DNA of 42,075 nt from the NCBI GenBank assembly GCA_025353165.1, contig JANXRE010000138.1, forward strand, positions 1 through 42,075, written 5' to 3'. Made by a program: the position numbers and the translations under genes. Shown one piece after another: positions 16,863 through 25,482 of this stretch. Below the pieces are notes generated by a model. That model saw nothing but the letters and a program-made list of their open reading frames with translations. It was not told the DNA's origin and did not search any database. This stretch comes from Acidobacteriota bacterium (GTDB taxonomy: Bacteria; Acidobacteriota; Terriglobia; Bryobacterales; Bryobacteraceae). Every line of letters begins with the position of its first letter. Within the stretch, counting starts at the first letter, position 1.

Positions 16863-16866
16863 CTCG

Positions 16867-17820
16867 GTGGAACGCGCGGTAATCATCGGCGGAACGGGAC
16901 ATATCGGCACCTATCTTGTGCCACGGCTCTGGAAGGCAGGCTACCAGGTGATTTGTGTCAGCCGCGGATTGCGGGTGCCTTATTCCCCCCATGAAGCCTG
17001 GCAGCACGTGGAAGCTGCGAACATAGACCGCGCTGCCGCGGAGCGTGCCGGGACTTTTGGAGAAAGCATTCGCCGCCTGGAGCCGGATGTGGTGGTCGAT
17101 CTCACTTGCTACACACCGGAAAGCTCCCGCCAATTGGTGGACGCCATGCGCGGCCACATCAAAATGCTGCTGCATTGCGGAACCATCTGGGTGCACGGCC
17201 ACAGTACCGTCGTGCCCACCACCGAAGAGCAGCCGCGACGGCCCATCTGCGATTACGGACTTCGCAAGGCGGAAATTGAAGCAGGCTTGCTGCGGGAAGC
17301 CACGACAAACCAGTTCCCCGTGACCATCCTGCATCCCGGCCATATTGTGGGGGAAGGATGGGCGCCGCTTAATCCAGCCGGCCATTTTCATCCGCGCGTG
17401 TTCCAGCAACTGGCTCGCGGCGAAGAACTGGTCTTGCCAAATTTTGGCTTGGAGACCGTCCACCACGTGCACGCCGATGACGTGGCCCAGGCCTTCGAGC
17501 TAGCGCTACTCAATCGAGATACGGCAATCGGCCAAAGCTTTCACATTGTTTCTGGCGCAGCCCTGACTCTGCGCGGATACGCCGAAGCCGTTGCCCAATG
17601 GTCCGGCCGGACGGCGCGCCTCCGCTTTCTCCCCTGGCCGGAATGGCGCGAGACGGTGTCCGATAGCGAAGCGGAGGCCACCTGGGACCACATTCGTCAC
17701 TCGCCGCACTGCAGCATCGGCAAGGCCGTCCGGTTGCTCGGTTTCAAGCCCCGCTACACTTCACTCGGGGCCGTGCACGAAGCCGTGCAATGGCTCAAAA
17801 AGATGGAAGGGAAGGGATGA
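16867..17820 (+). CDS. NAD-dependent epimerase/dehydratase family protein
   Basis: About 317 residues from a GTG at 16867, with AAGGA at 16855-16859 as ribosome binding site. The N-terminal Rossmann motif is VIIGGTGHIG and the catalytic Tyr-x3-Lys is in CDYGLRKAEIE, an extended short-chain dehydrogenase layout. A Ser/Thr is available in LLHCGTIWVHG. The open frame runs back to 16495 only because of the IS and permease remnants, which are out of family. The substrate, a sugar nucleotide or another polyol, is not predictable. Confidence 0.85.
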   Translation: MERAVIIGGTGHIGTYLVPRLWKAGYQVICVSRGLRVPYSPHEAWQHVEAANIDRAAAERAGTFGESIRRLEPDVVVDLTCYTPESSRQLVDAMRGHIKMLLHCGTIWVHGHSTVVPTTEEQPRRPICDYGLRKAEIEAGLLREATTNQFPVTILHPGHIVGEGWAPLNPAGHFHPRVFQQLARGEELVLPNFGLETVHHVHADDVAQAFELALLNRDTAIGQSFHIVSGAALTLRGYAEAVAQWSGRTARLRFLPWPEWRETVSDSEAEATWDHIRHSPHCSIGKAVRLLGFKPRYTSLGAVHEAVQWLKKMEGKG

Positions 17821-17847
17821 AAGCCGGGAACACACGGGCCCGTTTAG

Positions 17848-18879
17848 CTAACGCGGACCCGGCCGCGTCCATGCCGTCGTGTCCACAACTTTTGAATTCT
17901 CCCGGACTACGATCTCGAGCCGGATGGAAACGGCATCGCTGGCGGTGTGGAAAATGATCGTTCCGTTCTGCAGTTCCGATGCGCTCAGATCCACCGTTTT
18001 CGTGTACGGACCGTCGATGATCTGCAGCGTCCCGCTTGTGGCGTAACGGACTGCCGGGGCGTTCCGGTCCCAGTGGATCAGCAGGTCATCGTCCGACAGC
18101 TTGGCCGACAGCGATACCGCGAACGGATCGCCGCGGGACTCCGCGTCCGTAAGCAGAGTACTCCGGACCAGGAATCCTGCGCCGGTTCCGATTAGCAGGG
18201 CCAGGAACGAGACGCAGGCCCAGATCCAGGACTTGCTTCGTCCCGTCTTGACCGGCGGCGCCGGGGAAGGGGTCGCGGCACTGGCCGGTGCCGGCACATA
18301 TCCCCCGAGCGAGAAGCCGAGAGGCACCGCGTGCGCCGGGACCGCCGGTGCCGGAGGCTCGCCGCCTTCGATCTGCCGGCGCCGCAGCGGGAACTGCTCG
18401 GCCGGCCAGTCGGGCAGCTTACCGTCCTGGTAAGCGAGGAAGCCGGCGGTGCATGGGCGCGTCGCGTACGGGCGAACGATCAGCGCCACTCCGTGAGGCG
18501 GCGGGAAAAAACGCGCGCACAGCGCCCGGTCCTCTTCGGAGATCGCCTGGGGTTCGCGCGTGTGGCTGCGATAGTACCCAACCGCCTGGCGCCCCTTCGA
18601 GCGAACCGCGGCTTCAAAAGCGGCCAGATCCGGCTCGGCCAGCAGATACGAGGGACCGCGGCGGTAGGAGCACGGGACCGCTTCGAAATCGTCGATTCGG
18701 ATCGTCGCGCCTTCGAGGGTCCCAAGAAGAATGCCTCCCGCTTCCGCGCCGCGCTTGGGAACGGCGCCGAATGCTGTCAAAATTCCGGGAAGCATCCGGT
18801 CCACCACGTCCAGGCGCAGCAAGACCGAGATCCCGCCGGCGGCCGAACTCCATTCGTAATAACCGGCGTCCGTCACCAT
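17848..18879 (-). CDS. Membrane-anchored JAMM/MPN-like protein with C-terminal beta domain
   Basis: 343 residues. Residues 40-150 resemble a JAB/MPN metalloprotease: Glu46 in AEAGGILLG, then GYYRSH-x7-Ser114-x2-Asp117. In the active JAMM motif the first ligand is His (H-x-H); here it is Arg104 with His106 retained, so zinc binding is doubtful. A Pro/Ala-rich linker, one transmembrane helix near residues 218-240 (WIWACVSFLALLIGTGAGFL) and a C-terminal Ig-like beta domain follow. The N-terminal JAMM part would be cytoplasmic. It is divergent from rsmI, with 25 bases between starts. The role is unknown. Confidence 0.7.
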   Translation of the reverse strand: MVTDAGYYEWSSAAGGISVLLRLDVVDRMLPGILTAFGAVPKRGAEAGGILLGTLEGATIRIDDFEAVPCSYRRGPSYLLAEPDLAAFEAAVRSKGRQAVGYYRSHTREPQAISEEDRALCARFFPPPHGVALIVRPYATRPCTAGFLAYQDGKLPDWPAEQFPLRRRQIEGGEPPAPAVPAHAVPLGFSLGGYVPAPASAATPSPAPPVKTGRSKSWIWACVSFLALLIGTGAGFLVRSTLLTDAESRGDPFAVSLSAKLSDDDLLIHWDRNAPAVRYATSGTLQIIDGPYTKTVDLSASELQNGTIIFHTASDAVSIRLEIVVRENSKVVDTTAWTRPGPR

Positions 18880-18904
18880 TCTTCTTTCCGTTCTATCCTA
18901 ACAA

Positions 18905-19738
18905 TTGGCGGCGCGCGGCATCACCGGGACCCTCTATATCGTCGGGACGCCGATCGGCAATCTCGAGGACATCACGGTTCGCGCCGCGCGCATACTCGGC
19001 GAAGCCGGCCTGATCGCTTGCGAGGACACGCGGCAAACTCACAAGTTATTGGAGCACCTGGGCATCCGCAAGCCGACCGTCAGCTATCACGAGCACAACG
19101 AGGCCGAGCGCACCGCCGATCTGATCGCCCGCCTGGAGCAGGGAGAAACAATTGCCCTGGTCAGCGACGCCGGCACGCCGCTGGTTTCCGATCCCGGCTA
19201 CCGCCTGGTTCGCGAAGCGGCCGCGCGCGGCATCCCTGTCGTCCCGGTCCCGGGACCGTCGGCCGCCATCACAGCTCTCAGCGCGTCGGGGTTGCCGACC
19301 GACTCCTTCCGATTTGACGGCTTCCTTCCGGCCAAGCCGGGTCAGCGCCGGCGCGCGCTCGAATTGCTGCGCGACGAATCCGCCACTCTCGTGTTTTACG
19401 AGGCCCCGCACAGGATCGTGGCGACGCTCGAGGATATCGCCGCCGTGATGGGCGAGCGCGAAGTGGTGGTCGCGCGCGAACTCACGAAAATTCACGAAGA
19501 ATTTCTGCGCGGCTCCGCCGGTGCGCTGGCCGCGGAATTGAAATCGCGGACGGCCGTGAAGGGCGAGATTACGCTGCTGATCGCGAAGTCCGACCGGCCG
19601 GCGGAAATCGAAGGGTCGATACGGGACGCGGTGGAGGTTCTGCAAAGGGCCGGCGTCCCGCGCATGGACGCGATGAAGCAGGTGGCGCGGGAGCGCGGAA
19701 TCTCCAAACGGGAAGTCTACGCCGAGATGGAGAAGTGA
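18905..19738 (+). CDS. rsmI: 16S rRNA 2'-O-ribose C1402 methyltransferase
   Basis: 277 residues, TTG start. Family motifs in order: LYIVGTPIGNLEDITVRA, CEDTRQTHKLL, LVSDAGTPLVSDPGYRLV, PVPGPSAAITALSASGL and FYEAPHRIV. RsmI methylates the ribose of C1402 in 16S rRNA using S-adenosylmethionine, which supports decoding fidelity. The length is normal and all the SAM-binding motifs are present. Confidence 0.97.
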   Translation: MAARGITGTLYIVGTPIGNLEDITVRAARILGEAGLIACEDTRQTHKLLEHLGIRKPTVSYHEHNEAERTADLIARLEQGETIALVSDAGTPLVSDPGYRLVREAAARGIPVVPVPGPSAAITALSASGLPTDSFRFDGFLPAKPGQRRRALELLRDESATLVFYEAPHRIVATLEDIAAVMGEREVVVARELTKIHEEFLRGSAGALAAELKSRTAVKGEITLLIAKSDRPAEIEGSIRDAVEVLQRAGVPRMDAMKQVARERGISKREVYAEMEK

Positions 19739-19741
19739 TGC

Positions 19742-19770
19742 GGGCCGGATCGCGCGGCGGCGTCCGGCCC
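19742..19770. terminator. Hairpin between convergent genes
   Basis: GGGCCGGA (19742-19749) pairs perfectly with TCCGGCCC (19763-19770) around a 13-base loop. It sits just after rsmI and before the end of the convergent small membrane gene. There is no T-run, so it may be a weak or Rho-assisted stop. Confidence 0.4.
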
Positions 19771-19779
19771 TGAACCGAT

Positions 19780-20004
19780 CTAGTTCTGAGAAGGATTCTG
19801 AGCGGGAGCCGCCGGCTGGGGCGGGGCCGTATGGGTGAGCATCGCCAGGGCTGCCATCACGGCGCCGATCAGGGCCGAGTTGCCGACGACTTTCCAGTTC
19901 ACCTTTTGGGGCGGAGCCACGGTGCCGATGTAGCCGGTCGCGCCTTGCGCCGATCCGGCAATCGCCGCCGCGGCGAGTGTCTGAAAGAATGATTTCCAAT
20001 TCAT
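19780..20004 (-). CDS. Small membrane protein of unknown function
   Basis: About 74 residues from the ATG at 20004, which has an AGAGGA-like ribosome binding site; the frame is open to 20031. Two hydrophobic segments (FFQTLAAAAIAGSAQGATGY and SALIGAVMAALAMLTHTA) flank the basic sequence PPQKVNWKVVGN, and the tail is rich in Pro, Ala and Gln. No family recognised. The layout resembles small holin-like or phage-like membrane proteins, but this is only an impression. Confidence 0.55.
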   Translation of the reverse strand: MNWKSFFQTLAAAAIAGSAQGATGYIGTVAPPQKVNWKVVGNSALIGAVMAALAMLTHTAPPQPAAPAQNPSQN

Positions 20005-20317
20005 GATTTGAGGTCCTCTTTCGGGGGGCAAGAGGCAGAAATTCTCCCTCCCGCCTTAAGGATAACTGGCGCGGACCTAATATCCGGGGTGCGGTGCCCA
20101 TGATCTTCTATTGGTTTCAGTAGTTTGGCGGGAATTCGAGTAGTGTCACCGGCGAAAACGAAAGAGCCGTTTTTGCGACGGAACGGACTGGCATGCGACC
20201 TGCCAAGGCAAACCGCATGCAGCAAAATCAGCGTCAACGGTGAAGTGATGAAATTCCAACGGAAGCTGGTCGGGGACGGGGAGGCGGAACTCAGCATCCT
20301 CGATACGCCCGTACGGA
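20005..20317. other. Intergenic stretch with no supported gene
   Basis: A 313-base stretch. Short frames exist on both strands (for example 20125-20346 plus), but none has a signal peptide, a recognisable motif or a good ribosome binding site. I see no RNA gene or repeat here. Confidence 0.5.
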
Positions 20318-20662
20318 TCAAGCCGATCCACTGCCGCCGTAAGTGACCCGCCGAAGGGCTACGATGGCCAGCAGAGTCATGGTGAACGTGCCCGGTTCCG
20401 GGGTTGGGCTGGGGGCCTTCCGCTGGAGGTCGCCGTTCAACCGGGCGGACTCTTCCGGCGTATAGATGCGCAAGACAGGAAGTGGCGGTGTGCCGCCGGA
20501 TTCCAACGGGCCGCTCAGCTCAAAGGCCGTGGGCGCGAAATCGGTGCAAACCGGATTGTCGAATTTCACATCGCTCGCAGAGTAGATTTGCCCGGCGCCA
20601 GCCTGGGAAGCCAGCAGGAAAGTCAGGACCAGCATGACGGCCCCAATGCGGTTCAAGTGCAT
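20318..20662 (-). CDS. Small exported protein with PEP-CTERM-like tail
   Basis: 114 residues from the ATG at 20662, with a signal peptide (LNRIGAVMLVLTFLLASQAGA). The C terminus is PTPEPGTFTMTLLAIVALRR followed by a short tail: a Pro-Glu-Pro motif, a hydrophobic helix and a basic pair, which is the layout of the PEP-CTERM sorting signal. Such proteins are exported and processed by an exosortase. The hydrophobic part is short for the family, so the sorting call is moderate. The frame is open upstream to 21133 but overlaps a divergent gene. Confidence 0.6.
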   Translation of the reverse strand: MHLNRIGAVMLVLTFLLASQAGAGQIYSASDVKFDNPVCTDFAPTAFELSGPLESGGTPPLPVLRIYTPEESARLNGDLQRKAPSPTPEPGTFTMTLLAIVALRRVTYGGSGSA

Positions 20663-20683
20663 TATGTGCGTTAAGTTGTTATT

Positions 20684-21004
20684 GTGCGGCGCGCCATAAT
20701 TCCTCTCATCCTCTGTTGGCTCCTGGCACCGCTCCCGGCGCAGAAGAAGGACGACATCCTGTTCAACTTCGCAGGGGCGTTGAAGACCGTCACGAAGAAG
20801 GAAATCGTGATTGAGCCCGAGGAGGGCAACGACATCCGCTTCGTGCGGTCCAAGCGCACGCGCTTTCTCGCCAAGGACGGCAAGGCGCGGGACGAACTCG
20901 ACTTCCGCACCGGAGATCCGATCCTTGTCGAAGCTTTTCAAAAGTTGAACCGCGAACTCGAGGCCGTCAACGTGCATCAGACGGTTTCGATGGAGCCGGA
21001 TTGA
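20684..21004 (+). CDS. Small exported protein of unknown function
   Basis: 106 residues, GTG start, signal peptide (IIPLILCWLLAPLPAQ). The mature part is a small beta-rich domain (DILFNFAGALKTVTKKEIVI, then EPEEGNDIRFVRSKRTRFLA) similar in style to OB-fold-like secreted proteins. No family assigned. It is divergent from the PEP-CTERM gene (22 bases between starts) and its 3' end overlaps the convergent MFS gene by 38 bases. Confidence 0.65.
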   Translation: MRRAIIPLILCWLLAPLPAQKKDDILFNFAGALKTVTKKEIVIEPEEGNDIRFVRSKRTRFLAKDGKARDELDFRTGDPILVEAFQKLNRELEAVNVHQTVSMEPD

Positions 21005-22199
21005 CCACTTGGCGAAGCGCCGGAAACATCCAGGCCCACAAAGCAACGATGGCGATGGCGCCGATCCCGCCCAGGACCACGGCGGGAACCGTGCCGAACC
21101 ACTGGGCCGTGATTCCCGATTCGAATTGACCAACCTCGTTGGACGCGCCGATGAACACCATGTTGACGGCGCTCACCCGCCCCCGCATCTCGTCAGGCGT
21201 GGCGACTTGGACCAGTGTATGGCGGACGATCACGCTCACCATGTCGGACGCGCCGAGCAGAACCAGGGCCGCCAGCGACAGCCACAAATTGCGCGACAAC
21301 CCAAAGACGATGGTGAACGCTCCGAAGGCCGCCACGCACCAGAGCATGGTCGCACCGGCCCTTCGCCGCAATGGCCAGTGCGCCAGAACGACCGCCATGG
21401 TGACGGCCCCGACCGACGGGGCGCTGCGCAGGAACCCCAGCCCGTGCGGGCCCACATGCAGGATCTCCTTCGCATACACGGGCAACAGTGCAACCGCGCC
21501 GCCGAGCAGAACCGCGAACAGGTCCAGAGAGATGACGCCGAGTATCAGGCGATTTCGCTCGATGTACCGGAATCCTTCCAGAACGGACTTGAGCGAAGCG
21601 GGCGCACGCGGTCCGGCCGCGGCTTTCAACCTCACGCCACTCCAGAGGAGCAACGCGGATAAATACGAGATCGCGGCGGCGAAGTAAACCACGCCCGCCG
21701 CTCCCGCGGCACCGTACAACAAGCCGCCCACGGCTGGCCCGGCGACCATTGCGGCCTGGAAGGTGGAGGAACCCCAAGCGACGGCGCTGGGGAAGTTCTC
21801 GCCGGCGACAATCAGCGGTAGGAACGACTGGCTGGCGGGACCATTGAATGCCCGGATCGCTCCATTGAAAAGAAGAATCGCGTAAATCGGCCAGACCGTT
21901 TTCGATCCCGCCGCTGCGTTCAGAAGAAGAAGCGCCGAGCAGCAGGCGAACGCCGCGCAGCAAACTTGCAGGATGCGCTTGCGTGAAAACTGGTCGGCCG
22001 CGTGGCCTCCGGCAAGGAACAGAACCATCCCGGGCAGGAACTGCGCCAGACCCGCCAGGCCCAAATCGAGCGGACGATGCGTGAGGCTGTAGATCTGCCA
22101 TCCGACCGCGACCGACTGCATCTCCGACGACACCGTCGTGAGGAAGCGAGCCAGCAGGAAGTAGCGAAAATTCGATTGCCGGAAGACGGCTTGGGTCAA
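20967..22199 (-). CDS. MFS transporter, EntS/MFS_3-like
   Basis: 410 residues with about 12 hydrophobic segments. The N terminus FRQSNFRYFLLARFLTTVSS and GHAADQFSRKRILQVC, the loop between helices 2 and 3, match the MFS_3 group, which includes the enterobactin exporter EntS. The likely role is proton-driven export of a small molecule. The start is TTG with a stop codon two codons upstream, so no longer start is possible in frame. It is divergent from the M28 peptidase gene, with 29 bases between. Confidence 0.88.
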   Translation of the reverse strand: MTQAVFRQSNFRYFLLARFLTTVSSEMQSVAVGWQIYSLTHRPLDLGLAGLAQFLPGMVLFLAGGHAADQFSRKRILQVCCAAFACCSALLLLNAAAGSKTVWPIYAILLFNGAIRAFNGPASQSFLPLIVAGENFPSAVAWGSSTFQAAMVAGPAVGGLLYGAAGAAGVVYFAAAISYLSALLLWSGVRLKAAAGPRAPASLKSVLEGFRYIERNRLILGVISLDLFAVLLGGAVALLPVYAKEILHVGPHGLGFLRSAPSVGAVTMAVVLAHWPLRRRAGATMLWCVAAFGAFTIVFGLSRNLWLSLAALVLLGASDMVSVIVRHTLVQVATPDEMRGRVSAVNMVFIGASNEVGQFESGITAQWFGTVPAVVLGGIGAIAIVALWAWMFPALRQVVNPAPSKPSDAR

Positions 22200-22228
22200 A
22201 CCTCAGGTTGGCATAACATGATCCAAGG

Positions 22229-23377
22229 ATGACGGGCTCGGACAGCGTGGCAATTCTGCGCGAGTTGTGCGCATCGTTCCCGCATCGCGGGATGGGCTCG
22301 GACAACGAGCGCAAGGCGGCCGTTTGGATCGCGGACAAATTGCGGGCCATGGGATACCAGACCGCCGAGGAGCCGTTCCAGACCACCATCGATAACTTGT
22401 ACCTCATGCCGGCGCAGGTCTTCGGGTGCGCAGCGGCGGCCGCCACGATGGCATTGTTCACGCCGCTCGTGTGGCTCGCGCTCTCCGTTGTGCTCTTCGG
22501 GATCGCGATCCTGGTCGCGGAGGTTTCGGGGCATCCCGGCAGCCTCAGCCCGCTGCCAAAATTTCCGTCGCAAAATGCCGTAACAGAGCGCAGCGGGACG
22601 GTTTTCGTCACCGCGCATTACGACACGCAAAGAGGCAGCTACTTATTTCACCCGCGGTTTGTGGATCACCTTCAGCAGTTCTTCTACGTATGTTACGGCG
22701 GCGTGCTGCTGGCGCTCGCGGGCGTGGTGCTGAAACTGTCGGGCGCTCAAGCGGCCGTGTACGCGCTCTGGCTTGGTTTGGGAGTTTGCGTTTTCGCGTT
22801 TGTCGCGTTCGTGCTGGCCGAGCTTACGGGCCGGTACTCTCCAGGAGCGAATGACAACGGCACGGGTGTCGCACTCGCGCTGTGGCTGGCATCGGACTAT
22901 GCCGCCCGGCGCAGCGAATATCCAGTGGATTGCGAATTGCGATTCCTGTTCACGGGATGCGAGGAGGCAGGAGAGCGCGGGATGAAGGCGTTCCTGCAAG
23001 CGCACCGCGGCGAGTTGGATCCGCAACGGACGAGGTTCGTGAATCTCGACAATCTCGGCGCCGGGGAGCTGACGTATCTAACCGGCGAAGGGATGCTCTT
23101 TTATCGCAAGGCCGGGCCCACGCTGCTTCGCATCGCGCGGCAGATGGAAGGGACTCGGGAACGGAAGAACCTGCTGCTCCCGACTGACGCGCTTCCCGCT
23201 TCGACACTCGGTTTCGAAGCGCTCTCGTTCCTTGGCATGGACGAGAAGGGGCGGCTGGGAAACTACCACTGGCATACCGACACGTTGGAGAACGTCGATC
23301 CGGAATTTCTTCGATTTCAGCAGGGCTTCTTTCGCCAGTACCTGATGCGCGCGATGGCGGCCGGAGGACAGACATGA
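22229..23377 (+). CDS. Membrane-bound M28-family aminopeptidase
   Basis: 382 residues. The dizinc ligands of the M28 family are present: His130 and Asp132 in TAHYDTQ, Asp209 in PGANDNGTG, the catalytic Glu pair Glu245-Glu246 in [11 protein letters not shown], and a C-terminal His in NYHWHTDT. Unusually, two pairs of hydrophobic helices (about 62-98 and 152-198) are inserted around the first ligand motif, so the catalytic domain is membrane-embedded. It overlaps the next gene by 4 bases (ATGA). Confidence 0.88.
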   Translation: MTGSDSVAILRELCASFPHRGMGSDNERKAAVWIADKLRAMGYQTAEEPFQTTIDNLYLMPAQVFGCAAAAATMALFTPLVWLALSVVLFGIAILVAEVSGHPGSLSPLPKFPSQNAVTERSGTVFVTAHYDTQRGSYLFHPRFVDHLQQFFYVCYGGVLLALAGVVLKLSGAQAAVYALWLGLGVCVFAFVAFVLAELTGRYSPGANDNGTGVALALWLASDYAARRSEYPVDCELRFLFTGCEEAGERGMKAFLQAHRGELDPQRTRFVNLDNLGAGELTYLTGEGMLFYRKAGPTLLRIARQMEGTRERKNLLLPTDALPASTLGFEALSFLGMDEKGRLGNYHWHTDTLENVDPEFLRFQQGFFRQYLMRAMAAGGQT

Positions 23378-24722
23378 CCGCTTTCCCGAAGTCTCCGCTT
23401 TCCTTGTGGCTGGCGGAGTACGGTCCGTACCAGGAGGAACCGCCGCTCACCGGGAATATCGACGTGGACGTCGCGATCGTCGGCGGAGGGTTCACCGGAA
23501 TCGCGACCGCTCACACGCTGAAGAAGGAGCAGCCTTCGCTGAGCGTCGCCGTGCTTGAGCACGAGGTGGTCGGCTACGGCGCGAGCGGCCGCAACGGGTC
23601 CTTCGCGATGACGGTGGTCGGACTCGGCTTTTCCGTCATGGCGATGCTGAAGGGCAAGCAATTCGTCAAGGACGCGCACGCCTACATGGAGCGTGCGGTA
23701 GACGGACTCGAGGAACTGATCCGCGAGAACAATTTGCAGTGCGACTACACCCGGCCGGGCTTCCTTCGCATGGCCACTTCGCCCTCGTTCGTGAAGCGGA
23801 TCCATCATGAAATCGATCTCGTCCAAAAACTCGGGATTGGCGGCATCGAATGGCTGGAGCGCGATGCCGCGCGGGAGAAGGTGAACTCCGAGATGTATCT
23901 CGGGGCGATGTGGGAGCCGCGGCTGGGTTTGTTGAACCCGGCGAAGCTGGTGCGGGAAGAAAAGCGGCTGGCCCTGGAACGCGGCGCGATGGTTTACGAG
24001 CGCACTCCGGTAGAGGAGATACGGCGGGGAGCGAAGGTCTGAAGACTCCGGGCGGGACGGTCACCGCGGAGAAAGTGGTCTTTGCGACGAACGCGTACTC
24101 GCACCTGATCCCCGAACTGCGGCGCAAGCAGGTTCCCGCATGGACGTACATGATCGCGACCGAGCCGCTGTCCGATCGCCACTTTGCGGAGATTCGCTGG
24201 CAGGAGCGCAACGGCGTCGAGGACGCGCGCAACTTGATCCACTATTACCGGATCACGCCCGATAACCGGCTGTCGATGGGCGGCGGTCCGGTGGGCCTGA
24301 CTTACGGCGACAATCTGGAATTGGATTCGAGCGAGCACGCGTGGCGTCACCTGGAAGAGCACACGCGCCAACTGTTCCCCGCCCTCCAGGACGTGAAGAT
24401 TACGCACCGTTGGGGCGAACCGTTTTCCGTGACGATGGACCTGACGCCGGCTCTCGGCTATCTCGGCGATTCCCGCGCGGTGTATAGCTTGGGGTGCATC
24501 GGTCACGGCGTCTCGACGACTCATCAGAACGCGAAGACGATCACGGACCTGTTATTGGAACGGAGGACCGGGAACACCGCGTGCCCGTTCGTCAACCGCA
24601 AGGGTATCGGATGGCCGCCCGAACCGTTACGGAGCGCGATAGCCCAGGGACTCCGGGCGTACCTTCGGATCGAGGATTGGGCCTACGAACGCCGGCCGCG
24701 TCCGATAGACTCTGTGGTATGA
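23374..24722 (+). pseudogene. FAD-dependent oxidoreductase (DAO family) with a single frameshift
   Basis: The first part (23374-24042) has the FAD-binding motif [17 protein letters not shown] and [10 protein letters not shown], as in PuuB-like gamma-glutamylputrescine oxidoreductases and other DAO-family amine oxidases. The frame ends at TGA 24040-24042. The family sequence resumes immediately in the next frame ([20 protein letters not shown]) and continues to 24722. A one-base loss at about 24036-24040 explains it. Both boundaries keep 4-base overlaps with neighbours. Either a recent mutation or a base-call error. Confidence 0.85.
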
Positions 24723-25417
24723 AGTACCCGCTCCTGGCACTCTTTCTTTTGGCTGCGCCCAGCGAAGATTTTCCGACGTCCGCGGGCGCGGCCAGGATCA
24801 CACCGATTCAGCACGCCAGTTTCCTCTTGGAAGCGGGCGGAAAGGCACTGTACGTGGATCCGGCGATGGGCGATTACGCGGGCCGCCCCAAGGCCGACTA
24901 CATCCTGATCACCGATATCCACGGCGATCACCTCGCGCCCCAGATCATCGATCAGATCAAGCAGCCAGCCACGGCGATGATGGGACCGCAAGCGGTGGCG
25001 GACAAGCTCGCCGGCGTCAGCGTGATCTCGAACGGAGAGAAGAAAGCGCTGGGACCATTTCAGGTGGAAGCGATCCCGATGTACAACCTGAAGCGCGGGC
25101 CGGAGCCCGGCAAGTTCTTCCACGACAAGGGGCGCGGGAACGGCTACGTCGTGACATACGGCGGCAAGCGCTTCTACATATCGGGCGACACCGAAGCGAT
25201 TCCTGAGATGAAGGCGCTGAAGAATATCGACGTGGCCTTCGTCTGCATGAATCTGCCGTACACGATGACGCCGGAGGAAGCGGCGGAGGCGGTGCGCGCG
25301 TTTCATCCCGCGATTGTGTACCCGTATCACTACCGCGGCTCGGACACTGGCGCTTTCGCGAAGGCGCTGGCGGGCACGGGGATCGAGGTGCGGGTGCGCG
25401 ACTGGTATGCGAAGTAA
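24719..25417 (+). CDS. Exported metallo-beta-lactamase-fold hydrolase, UlaG-like
   Basis: 232 residues starting at the ATG that overlaps the upstream stop by 4 bases. Signal peptide ([16 protein letters not shown]), then [20 protein letters not shown] and the metal motif TDIHGDHL, where the first His of H-x-H-x-D-H is Asp as in many UlaG-like proteins. Later ligands are in [12 protein letters not shown] and [12 protein letters not shown]. The fold hydrolyses lactone or phosphodiester bonds. It forms a three-gene coupled operon with the M28 peptidase and the FAD oxidoreductase. Confidence 0.85.
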   Translation: MKYPLLALFLLAAPSEDFPTSAGAARITPIQHASFLLEAGGKALYVDPAMGDYAGRPKADYILITDIHGDHLAPQIIDQIKQPATAMMGPQAVADKLAGVSVISNGEKKALGPFQVEAIPMYNLKRGPEPGKFFHDKGRGNGYVVTYGGKRFYISGDTEAIPEMKALKNIDVAFVCMNLPYTMTPEEAAEAVRAFHPAIVYPYHYRGSDTGAFAKALAGTGIEVRVRDWYAK

Positions 25418-25442
25418 CAAAGATTGGAGCCCAGCGTTGTGA

Positions 25443-25454
25443 GGTATATATACC
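25443..25454 (+). promoter_or_regulatory. Palindrome before the AbiEi-like remnant
   Basis: GGTATATATACC is a perfect 12-base palindrome, 28 bases before the ATG at 25483. It may be the old operator or overlap the promoter of the toxin-antitoxin locus. Confidence 0.4.
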
Positions 25455-25482
25455 CTATCGGACCTGAGAGAAAGAATCGCCC

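Noticed and set aside
20125-20346. 73-residue plus-strand frame near the PEP-CTERM-like gene
   Set aside because: Overlaps the end of the opposite gene, has no ribosome binding site or recognisable domain.
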